In this document: one piece after another, positions 16,601 through 20,914 of the stretch
Numbering within the stretch: position 1 is the first letter of the stretch
Layout of the letters: the number at the start of each line of letters is the position of its first letter
NCBI GenBank assembly: GCA_002385475.1
Contig: DGDO01000020.1
Location: 1 to 20,914, forward strand
From: Candidatus Sordicultor fermentans
Lineage (GTDB): Bacteria; Atribacterota; Atribacteria; Atribacterales; Caldatribacteriaceae
Direction of reading: 5' to 3'
Length of the DNA: 20,914 nucleotides
Notes under the pieces: generated by a model
The model's input: only the letters and a program-made list of their open reading frames with translations
What the model was told of the DNA's origin: nothing
Databases searched by the model: none
Made by a program: the position numbers and the translations under genes

Positions 16601-16863
16601 TTGAAGAGCAGCTTCCCCTTTCATACTCAGGGTGGAGCTCTTTGTTTTCAAGGGTTTTATCCGGAGAGGAATACTACCCGGGGGAAGGAGATGAAGTGCC
16701 TCTCATGGCTCGCCTTTTGAGCGTAGTAGAGGCTTATGAGTTTCTGGTGGAGGAGCGACAGCTAACTCCTCAGGAAGCGGTGCGGGAAATCCAGAAAGAA
16801 GCAGGAAGTCGCTTTGATCCGGAATTGGTAGCAATATTAGAAGAGATAGTAAGAGAAGAATAA
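13693..16863 (+). CDS. Multidomain sensor diguanylate cyclase: SBP_bac_3, GAF-like, PAS, PAS, GGDEF, degenerate HD-GYP
   Basis: A 1056-residue membrane-bound c-di-GMP enzyme. It has a signal/TM segment (about 7-24), then a periplasmic solute-binding type 3 domain (27-250; VGVCDNPPLVF, DLLLPIAYTAERAEHFDF), TM (259-283) and a coiled coil (285-315). Next come a GAF-like domain (316-470), PAS 1 (480-598) and PAS 2 (608-723). The GGDEF domain (733-888) has metal Asp770 in DVDGLKEVND, active-site GGDEF 811-815 and inhibitory I-site R802-G-G-D805. The rest (895-1056) aligns with HD-GYP: PLMARLLSVVEAYEFL and AGSRFDPELV are kept. The HD dyad is replaced (LLWVWEKM where LHDIGK is expected), and the HHE and full GYP motifs are gone. 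I predict an active cyclase with feedback inhibition and no phosphodiesterase activity. The periplasmic domain may sense an amino acid or similar small ligand. ATG 13693 has GAGG directly upstream. The gene is flanked by terminators. Confidence 0.92.
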   Translation: MRGEKKLPILLILIFLLFFSFPGEAKRALLVGVCDNPPLVFRDEKGRVRGMCPEVLEHIAQREDWDIEYVFLPFSLLLSHLAEGKIDLLLPIAYTAERAEHFDFNQQTFLVNWGEVYTLPAVSVQSLLDLASRKVAVVKDDVYGESLKKLLRDFGVGCHFLEMENYPGVFAAVKEGRADAGVVSRLYGAQFARAAGLAATSIVLSPVELRFAVPRGKNRGIIDIIDQHLLALKINPQSVYYQSLSSWLSVEEEGWRFPSWFWWFLGVVLLFLCLSLFLSYFLRREVGRRTKELVEKSEKLAKEIERREALEEELRFSLDFQKLVAGVSFHFVTASSFEEAVSFFLEEVRRFSRADEAAFFGEEEGYLGREGNTEKVEIEEGMVLWRERLCLEGPVWTEGESLPERCWRKKEPGEISFLLSFPLEIENRCLGFWELLWREKGNTDKTWIEEHLDLFQVFSYLLSNALEREKTRKDLQRERGWLETILRSIADGVIVTDLEGLVSFMNREAEALTGWSLGEARGKKLEEIFPLREKNSGKPVENLVEEVLKKGKTEMKEPLLLRNREGKEIVVADSGASVGREGELQGVVFVFRDVTERQRMEEALRRSERRYRLLFNQMLDGFALLEEIYDGRGEPSYEFVFLEANPAFEHITGFSREDVVGLTLREVFPFLDDSYWELFHQVAEKEEAARVERFVSYKDKYLEIVAFSPSPGQVATIWRDVTEKRKREEEMRYLSFHDVLTGLYNRAFFEEEIQRLDRGRHLPLSLIFLDVDGLKEVNDSLGHEEGDRLLGEIAQVLRKSTRGGDVITRWGGDEFIVLLPQTTEDIAREVGKRIEKNCEEAQRECLLPLSLSWGVATKESDTEDIREIFRRAEEEAYQKKFLTRKVFLRSPISILVHRFYEEEKIRQRQMRVGELIQKMGEKRGWEEEEKKKLHFLNLLWVWEKMFLPEHLKEDGYPLLREELVEIYPEFEEQLPLSYSGWSSLFSRVLSGEEYYPGEGDEVPLMARLLSVVEAYEFLVEERQLTPQEAVREIQKEAGSRFDPELVAILEEIVREE

Positions 16864-16868
16864 TTTAT

Positions 16869-16890
16869 GTGCCGGGATATTTTCCGGCAC
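16869..16890 (+). terminator. Terminator-like hairpin after the diguanylate cyclase gene
   Basis: GTGCCGG (16869-16875), an 8-base loop, then CCGGCAC (16884-16890) is a perfect 7-bp stem starting 5 bases after the stop codon. It is followed by TTATTGT, a weak T tract. Confidence 0.65.
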
Positions 16891-16913
16891 TTATTGTAAG
16901 GACGAAAAAAGCG

Positions 16914-16993
16914 AGAGCTCCGTGGTTCTGGCCAAGTTTCGCAGCAATCTGGGTGAAGGGGAGCTCTTTGCAAAATCGGGACTTCACCCGATT
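16914..16993 (+). other. Structured region with competing hairpins upstream of the rpmH promoter
   Basis: There are three perfect inverted repeats in 80 bases: AGAGCTCC (16914-16921) with GGAGCTCT (16960-16967); GGGTGAAG (16951-16958) with CTTCACCC (16982-16989); and AATCGGG (16974-16980) with CCCGATT (16987-16993). The second and third exclude each other. I recognise no known RNA family here. The last stem reaches the first two bases of the rpmH -35. It could be a small RNA, an attenuator-like leftover or a DNA-level regulatory site. Confidence 0.45.
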
Positions 16994-17020
16994 GACCTCT
17001 GGGGTGGTTGAGGGTATAAT
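16992..17020 (+). promoter_or_regulatory. Strong sigma-70-type promoter of the rpmH operon
   Basis: TTGACC (16992-16997), exactly 17 bases, TATAAT (17015-17020). This is the best housekeeping promoter in the window, giving a leader of about 47 bases before rpmH. It probably drives rpmH through mnmE. Confidence 0.85.
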
Positions 17021-17040
17021 GATACCCGTGGTAAATTACC
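17012..17040 (+). promoter_or_regulatory. Two small dyads over and after the rpmH -10
   Basis: GGGTAT/ATACCC (17012-17017 and 17022-17027, 4-base gap) overlaps the -10 box. GGTAAATTACC (17030-17040) is a second palindrome just after the expected start of transcription. They may be an operator or just part of the leader structure. Confidence 0.3.
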
Positions 17041-17073
17041 CATTTTGAAGCAGCAAAGAAGGGAGAGACGTTG

Positions 17074-17208
17074 ATGAAAAGGACTTATCAGCCCCATCGA
17101 GTACCGATGAAAAGGACTCATGGATTTCGGGCTCGGATGAAGACCAAAGGGGGAAGACAGGTTCTCTCTAGAAGAAGGAAAAAGGGGCGCAAGCGTCTTA
17201 CTGTTTAA
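17074..17208 (+). CDS. rpmH: Ribosomal protein bL34
   Basis: This is a 44-residue, strongly basic protein of the large ribosomal subunit. The ends are canonical: MKRTYQPH at the start, then THGFRARMKTKGGRQVL, and KKGRKRLTV at the C-terminus. The usual basic stretch between residues 8 and 14 reads HRVPMKR. ATG 17074 follows GGGAGAG. The stop TAA is three bases before the rnpA start. It is the first gene of the conserved rpmH-rnpA-yidD-yidC-jag-mnmE block. A 15-base near-repeat (ATGAAAAGGACT-TAT and -CAT, 33 bases apart) places a second in-frame ATG at 17107, which has no ribosome site. Confidence 0.97.
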   Translation: MKRTYQPHRVPMKRTHGFRARMKTKGGRQVLSRRRKKGRKRLTV

Positions 17209-17211
17209 TAA

Positions 17212-17562
17212 ATGGAGGGATTGAGCCAGAAGAAAGATTTTTCCCGGTTGTTTTCTCGGGGAAAAAGAGCGAGAGCCAACAATATTAAGCTGTGGTATTT
17301 GCAAAAAGAAGAGGGGAATTTGCGAGTTACTTTTGTGGGAAAAGGGAAAAAGGCGGTAGACAGAAACCGAGTGCGAAGGCGCCTGCGAGAAGCCTTTCGT
17401 GTCTATTATTATCCTCAGTGGAGAGACAAGCCGGTTGATTTTCTCTTTATGAGCAATGAGAAGCTGCTGGAAGAGAGCTTTGAAGACCTTGTTGAGATGA
17501 TGGGAAAGGTGCTGGGAGAAGTGAAGCTTGATGGAGTAAAGACGAAAAGTGAAGCTGAGTAG
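17212..17562 (+). CDS. rnpA: Ribonuclease P protein component
   Basis: RnpA is the protein cofactor of RNase P, which cuts the 5' leader from tRNA precursors. The 116-residue basic product shows LSQKKDFSRLFSRGKR at the N-terminus, RVTFVGKGKKAVDRN in the middle, and the RNA-binding RNR motif in DRNRVRRRLREAFR, followed by DFLFM. Length is normal. Start ATG 17212 lies three bases after the rpmH stop, with purine-rich sequence inside the end of rpmH. The 3' end overlaps yidD by 14 bases. In many bacteria rpmH and rnpA share an mRNA, as they appear to do here. Confidence 0.96.
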   Translation: MEGLSQKKDFSRLFSRGKRARANNIKLWYLQKEEGNLRVTFVGKGKKAVDRNRVRRRLREAFRVYYYPQWRDKPVDFLFMSNEKLLEESFEDLVEMMGKVLGEVKLDGVKTKSEAE

Positions 17563-17776
17563 CCTCGTAGTAAGCGGTTTAGATAAAATTTTGCTTTTTT
17601 ATCAGAGATATATTTCTCCTCTTTTTCCTCCCTGCTGCCGTTTTGAACCTTCTTGTTCAGAATATGCCCGGCAGGCTCTTTGTAAATATGGTCCTTGGAA
17701 GGGTGGTCTTTTGGCTCTTCGAAGGCTTTTGCGCTGTCACCCCTGCTCTCCAGGCGGTTATGACCCGGTAAAATAA
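17549..17776 (+). CDS. yidD: Membrane protein insertion efficiency factor YidD
   Basis: A small 75-residue protein of the YidD family. Its core is CRFEPSCSEYA, then KYGPWKGGLLALRRLLRC and HPCSPGGYDPV. These include the conserved Cys residues and the closing GGYDPV. The N-terminus is an amphipathic helix (LDKILLFYQRYISPLFPP), consistent with attachment to the inner face of the membrane. YidD assists the insertion of membrane proteins and almost always sits between rnpA and yidC, as it does here. The start is a GTG at 17549 inside the last codons of rnpA (overlap 14 bases), so it is likely coupled to rnpA translation. Confidence 0.95.
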   Translation: MKLSSLVVSGLDKILLFYQRYISPLFPPCCRFEPSCSEYARQALCKYGPWKGGLLALRRLLRCHPCSPGGYDPVK

Positions 17777-17796
17777 AAAGAAAAGGTGGTTAATTG

Positions 17797-18579
17797 ATGT
17801 TTTCACAGCTATTAGATGTGCTAGCTCAAGCTATGGAATACCTGCTCCGTTTTTTCTACAACTGGACCGGCAATTATGGTATTTCCATAATTCTCCTCAC
17901 TTTATTTATTAGACTGATTCTCTCTCCTTTGATTCATAAACAGAATCTCTCTACCCGCAAGATGCAAGAAGACATGCAGGAGTTGCAGCCGGAAATCAAA
18001 AAACTGCAGGAGAAATATGGCAATAACAGCCAGAAACTGAACGAAGAAATGATGAAGCTTTACAAAGAAAAGGGAATAAATCCTTTGGGAGGGTGCTTGC
18101 CCGGGTGTCTTCCTCTTTTAATTCAGCTACCCATATTGATGGTGCTTTACCGAGTTTTAATGGCTTATGACTATGGGCAAGCTGGGTTTCTCTGGCTCCC
18201 CAGCCTCTCTCAAAAAGACCCTTACTTTATCCTTCCTCTTTTAATGGGAGTAACTACTTTCTGGCAGCAAAGAATATCCATGCCTCCCGCCGCAGAAGGA
18301 GCACAACAACAGAACGCGGCCATGATGGTGGTTATGCCCATATTTTTGGTTTTTATCAGCTGGAACCTCCCCTCCGGAGTGCTTTTGTACTGGTTTGTGT
18401 CTAACCTATTTTATATTTTGCAACAGTATGTATTGAACAACCAGATCCAGAGGTCTAAATCTCTCTCCATTGAGCCAGAAATCAGTGTGAAGGCCGAGCC
18501 TGCTGTTTCTCTAAAAGACCCCTCTTCAGCAGCACCTGTAGCTAAAAAAGGAGGAAAAATAAATGCCAAGAAGCGTTGA
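17797..18579 (+). CDS. yidC: Membrane protein insertase YidC/Oxa1 (short form)
   Basis: YidC inserts and folds membrane proteins alone or with SecYEG. The 260-residue protein begins with a short N-terminal segment, then TM1 (ISIILLTLFIRLILSPL) containing the conserved groove Arg (about residue 39). A charged cytoplasmic coiled-coil hairpin (about 50-90) follows, then the hallmark GGCLPGCLPLLIQLPILMVLYRVL and further TM segments. A basic, Lys-rich tail (AKKGGKINAKKR) may touch ribosomes. It lacks the large periplasmic P1 domain of Proteobacteria and has no lipobox. A TTG at 17794 precedes the ATG at 17797. I chose the ATG because AAGGTGG lies 7 bases upstream. The 3' end overlaps jag by 17 bases. 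Confidence 0.96.
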   Translation: MFSQLLDVLAQAMEYLLRFFYNWTGNYGISIILLTLFIRLILSPLIHKQNLSTRKMQEDMQELQPEIKKLQEKYGNNSQKLNEEMMKLYKEKGINPLGGCLPGCLPLLIQLPILMVLYRVLMAYDYGQAGFLWLPSLSQKDPYFILPLLMGVTTFWQQRISMPPAAEGAQQQNAAMMVVMPIFLVFISWNLPSGVLLYWFVSNLFYILQQYVLNNQIQRSKSLSIEPEISVKAEPAVSLKDPSSAAPVAKKGGKINAKKR

Positions 18580-19318
18580 GGTTTCGGGAAAAAGCTTAGA
18601 AGAAGCACTGGAGCGAGCGGCTCGCTATTTTGATGTGCTGCCAGAAAGCTTAAGTTATGAGGTTATTTCGGAAGGCCGTGGTTTTTTGAGTGCCTTTACC
18701 CCCCGGGTGGTTAAGGTTCGGGTGTGGATAGAAGAAGCTCCCCGGGAGAGAATTCCTGGTGAAGAAAAATCCCCGGGAAAAGAAGCTACAGAGGAAGCTT
18801 ATCCTTCCCCGGCTTCTCTTCTTCGGGCAGAGGAAGAACTGGGGAAATTTTTTAAAGAGCTAATGGACAAAATGCAGATGGAGGTCGATTTCCAGGTTCA
18901 AGAGAAAGACGGCTTCCTTTCTCTCTTCGTGGAAGGAAAAGATGCCGGGATGCTTATTGGTAAAAGAGGAGAAACTCTGGAAGCCTTAGAAACCCTGTTG
19001 CGGATAGTCATGTCCAAAAAAGGCTTTAGTAATGTAGGCTTGCAGCTGGACATTTCTGGCTATAGAGAAAGGCGGGAAGAAGCGCTGAGGAGGTTGGCGG
19101 AGAAATCGGCCAAAAAGGTAATAAAAGAAAAAAGACGGCTGAAGCTGGAGCCTATGAATGCCCGGGAACGGAGAATTATTCACACTTCTCTTAAAGACTA
19201 TCCAGAGGTGACCACCTACAGCGTTGGGGAAGGAACGGGGAGACGGGTGGTTGTTGACTTAAAAAAGGAAAAAAGCAGTAATCGTAGTGGAGGAAATAAA
19301 AGACCTGTTGGTAAGTGA
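18563..19318 (+). CDS. jag: RNA-binding protein Jag/KhpB (Jag_N, KH, R3H)
   Basis: Jag (also KhpB or EloR) is a single-strand nucleic-acid-binding protein; studied relatives act with KhpA in cell elongation and division control. The 251-residue product has the Jag_N domain at 1-52 (VEVSGKSLEEALERAARYF). A Pro/Glu-rich linker follows, then a KH domain with the GxxG loop as IGKRGE (132-137). The R3H domain ends at about 235, with R203-x3-H207 in RERRIIHTSL and YSVGEGTGRRVVV. The ATG at 18563 is preceded by AAAGGAGG inside yidC. It overlaps the mnmE reading frame by 32 bases if the GTG 19287 start is right. The tail is basic and rich in Gly and Asn. Confidence 0.95.
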   Translation: MPRSVEVSGKSLEEALERAARYFDVLPESLSYEVISEGRGFLSAFTPRVVKVRVWIEEAPRERIPGEEKSPGKEATEEAYPSPASLLRAEEELGKFFKELMDKMQMEVDFQVQEKDGFLSLFVEGKDAGMLIGKRGETLEALETLLRIVMSKKGFSNVGLQLDISGYRERREEALRRLAEKSAKKVIKEKRRLKLEPMNARERRIIHTSLKDYPEVTTYSVGEGTGRRVVVDLKKEKSSNRSGGNKRPVGK

Positions 19319-20681
19319 TACTATTGTAGCTCCGGCCACCCCTCTCGGGGTGGGAGCGATTGGCATTGTGCGAATGAGCGGTCGGGAAGCGGCTGAAATT
19401 GCTTCTCGGCTTTTTGTTTCTCGCTGTGGGCGTGCGGTGGAAGACTTTGTCAGTCATCGCCTGTATCTGGGTGATGTTTTTGACCCTCAAACTCAAGAAA
19501 TAGTTGACGAAGCCCTTCTTGTGGTGATGAGGGCTCCTCACAGCTATACCCGGGAAGACGTGGTAGAATTTCAACTGCACGGGGGTCCGGTGGTGATTCA
19601 AAAAGTTCTGCAGCTTATCCTTCGAGAAGGAGCGAGGCTGGCCGAGCCAGGAGAGTTTACTCGCCGAGCCTTTCTAAATGGTCGTATAGACCTTTCTCAG
19701 GCCGAGGCGGTGGCGGGAATAGTTAAGGCTCGTTCAGAAAAGGCTCTTTCTCTTTCTCTTCGCAATTTGAAGGGGGAATGGGGAAGAAAAATCCGCTCCT
19801 GGGAAGATCGTCTTTTGAGCATCCTGGCTCTCATTCACGCTCACTGCGATTTTTTAGATGAAGAGGAGCTTCCTCTTGAAGCCATGGAGAAAGAGCTCGC
19901 CTCGTTAATAGGAGAAATAGAGAAAGAGCTGTCTTCTGGTGAGCGCCTTAAGCTGGCGCAAGAGGGGGCGCTCGTGGCTATTGTGGGCAAACCCAATGTG
20001 GGCAAATCCAGCCTTTTTAATGCCATTGTGGGATGGGATAGGGCCATTGTGACTCCTTTTCCCGGAACCACCCGGGATGCCCTGGAAGAAAATATCCTCG
20101 TGGATGGTCTTCTTCTTCGGCTGGTGGATACAGCAGGGATGAGGGAGGGGCGCGACCCAGTAGAGCTTGTGGGAGTGCAAAAAGCAGAAGAGTATCTTGA
20201 ACAGGCAGACTTTGTAGTGGTAGTTTTAGACCAGAGCATCCCTTTAGAAAAAGAAGATGAAGTGCTGGCGGAGAAAGTAAGAAATAAGCCCCATTTTGTG
20301 GTGCTAAACAAAAGCGACCTTTTTCCTCAGCTAAACAAAAGCGACGTTTCCTTGCTTTATCCCGGGGAGGAGATTTTGGAAGTGTCTGCTCTACAGGGAG
20401 AGGGGATAGAAAAGCTACTGAGAAAAATAGGGGAAAGAATAAAGGCGGAAATAGGTCCTGAAGACCAGACCATTTTAATCACCGCCCGGCAAAGAGAGGG
20501 GCTGAAAAAAGCCCTTCTCTCATTAGTCCAGGCCCGAGATAGCTTAAGAGAGGGGATGTCTTTAGATGTTCTGGGTTTAGACCTGGAAGAGGCTTTGCGA
20601 GAAATGGGACGGATATTAGGCACACAAGCAGATAAAGAGTTGTTGAATACTATTTTTTCTCAATTTTGCCTGGGAAAATAA
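19287..20681 (+). CDS. mnmE: tRNA modification GTPase MnmE
   Basis: MnmE (TrmE) works with MnmG to modify the wobble uridine of several tRNAs. The 464-residue protein has the tetrahydrofolate-binding N-domain (DTIVAPATPLGVGAIGIVRMSG), a helical domain and an inserted G domain: G1 GKPNVGKS, G2 GTTRDALEEN, G3 DTAGMRE, G4 NKSD and G5 SALQGEG. The C-terminal FCLGK carries the catalytic Cys. The G4 motif is present twice, as LNKSDLFPQLNKSDV, because of a 27-base tandem duplication. The GTG at 19287 is the longest likely start. A TTG at 19308, with GGAGG upstream (long spacing), would give the more usual MVSDTIVAP N-terminus. mnmG is expected downstream but is not seen before the window ends. Confidence 0.96.
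   Translation: MEEIKDLLVSDTIVAPATPLGVGAIGIVRMSGREAAEIASRLFVSRCGRAVEDFVSHRLYLGDVFDPQTQEIVDEALLVVMRAPHSYTREDVVEFQLHGGPVVIQKVLQLILREGARLAEPGEFTRRAFLNGRIDLSQAEAVAGIVKARSEKALSLSLRNLKGEWGRKIRSWEDRLLSILALIHAHCDFLDEEELPLEAMEKELASLIGEIEKELSSGERLKLAQEGALVAIVGKPNVGKSSLFNAIVGWDRAIVTPFPGTTRDALEENILVDGLLLRLVDTAGMREGRDPVELVGVQKAEEYLEQADFVVVVLDQSIPLEKEDEVLAEKVRNKPHFVVLNKSDLFPQLNKSDVSLLYPGEEILEVSALQGEGIEKLLRKIGERIKAEIGPEDQTILITARQREGLKKALLSLVQARDSLREGMSLDVLGLDLEEALREMGRILGTQADKELLNTIFSQFCLGK
20303..20345 (+). repeat. Tandem duplication within mnmE (period 27)
   Basis: GCTAAACAAAAGCGAC occurs at 20303-20318 and 20330-20345 without mismatch. The shift is 27 bases, so nine codons are duplicated in frame and the GTP-specificity motif LNKSD appears twice. 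Confidence 0.9.
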
Positions 20682-20683
20682 TT

Positions 20684-20699
20684 TGTTCCACGTGGAACA
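20684..20699 (+). promoter_or_regulatory. parS site (ParB/Spo0J loading site)
   Basis: TGTTCCACGTGGAACA is a perfect 16-bp palindrome with the CACGTG centre and GTTCCACGTGGAAC core of chromosomal parS. It begins three bases after the mnmE stop. parS sites cluster near oriC, and parA/parB (soj/spo0J) genes often lie close to mnmE-mnmG, so they may be just right of the window. Confidence 0.92.
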
Positions 20700-20914
20700 C
20701 GAACCTGCCCAGAAAGAAGGACGGCCTTTTGCCACGCTATATAGCTATAATTCTGCTTTGTTGCAAGGGTCATTGCGCCACGGACCGAGGGTGAATCAAC
20801 TATAAAGGAACACTGCTCCTTCATAACCCCCGAAAAAATCAAAAGAAAAGCAAAAACTTGGATTCCCGACTACTAATTTCGGGAATGACAGATGATGTGG
20901 ATGCCTCGCTAAAT
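20700..20914. other. Non-coding tail of the window
   Basis: About 215 bases follow parS with no open frame I can support on either strand. It holds a weak AAGGA/TCCTT hairpin (20805-20821), a TATAGCTATA palindrome near 20740, and a REP-like hairpin near the end. No start of mnmG is visible, although that gene usually follows mnmE closely. Confidence 0.6.
20862..20886. repeat. REP-like palindromic hairpin
   Basis: ATTCCCGA (20862-20869), a 9-base loop, then TCGGGAAT (20879-20886) is a perfect 8-bp stem. The flanks (TTGG before, GACAG after) resemble the dispersed GGATTCCCG...CGGGAATGACA palindromes seen between genes in many bacteria. It could be a repeat or the terminator of a gene to the right. 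Confidence 0.45.

Noticed and set aside
16375..16860. Active HD-GYP phosphodiesterase
   Set aside because: The metal-binding HD and HHE residues are absent.
16914..16993. Signal recognition particle RNA or a tRNA
   Set aside because: It contains GCAGC and a GGCC, but lacks the GGAA-type tetraloop and the conserved asymmetric loop of SRP RNA, and no T-arm or acceptor stem can be drawn.
19841..20311. 156-codon frame antisense to mnmE, and similar frames antisense to gyrA and gyrB
   Set aside because: They are compositional shadows of conserved genes, with Ser/Arg-rich translations and no ribosome site of note.

Overview
The window is the replication-origin region of a bacterial chromosome. 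It carries dnaA, dnaN, recF, a DciA-type helicase loader, gyrB and gyrA on the minus strand, and the rpmH-rnpA-yidD-yidC-jag-mnmE block on the plus strand. All genes point away from the dnaA region, so transcription runs with both replication forks. The organism is probably a free-living, motile anaerobe-type bacterium. It encodes DNA gyrase, cobamide salvage, a chemoreceptor behind a sigma-28-like promoter, and a c-di-GMP enzyme. Proteins are rich in Lys, Glu and Arg, and GTG and TTG starts are common. This suggests a Firmicutes-grade, Atribacterota-like, Synergistota-like or Thermotogota-like lineage, possibly thermophilic. I cannot place it more precisely from sequence alone.

Left part (1-2216, minus): three tightly packed genes of the nucleotide loop of cobamide assembly, cobD (CobC/CobD-type aminotransferase family), cobU and cobS. 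cobS runs off the left edge. They follow gyrA with no gap, so they may be the distal end of the gyrase operon.

Replication block (2217-10602, minus): gyrA, gyrB, dciA, recF, dnaN and dnaA. Gaps are 0-13 bases, except for the 183-base dnaA-dnaN spacer. That spacer holds DnaA-box-like sites and two inverted arrays of DnaA-trio repeats (TAG/TAA) facing each other across an AT tract. This is the best candidate for the unwinding site. A second cluster lies upstream of dnaA: a perfect DnaA box inside the dnaA 5' end, a near-box in the leader, and an inverted pair of perfect boxes next to a plausible dnaA promoter.

Signalling insert (10887-16890, plus): a sigma-28-type promoter drives an 863-residue methyl-accepting chemotaxis protein that ends at a strong terminator. 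It is followed by a 1056-residue multidomain diguanylate cyclase (SBP_bac_3, TM, GAF-like, PAS, PAS, GGDEF, degenerate HD-GYP) with its own terminator. These two genes sit between dnaA and rpmH, which are adjacent in many bacteria.

Right part (16992-20914, plus): a near-consensus promoter (TTGACC, 17 bases, TATAAT) starts rpmH, rnpA, yidD, yidC, jag and mnmE, most of them overlapping or nearly abutting. Directly after mnmE is a perfect 16-bp parS palindrome, the ParB (Spo0J) loading site. The last 215 bases are non-coding and include a REP-like hairpin.

The most notable points are the mirror-image DnaA-trio arrays, the sigma-28 chemoreceptor plus c-di-GMP gene placed inside the origin cluster, the degenerate HD-GYP tail, a tandem duplication of the G4 NKxD motif in MnmE, Met at the GyrA quinolone-contact position, and an unexplained set of mutually exclusive hairpins just upstream of the rpmH promoter.
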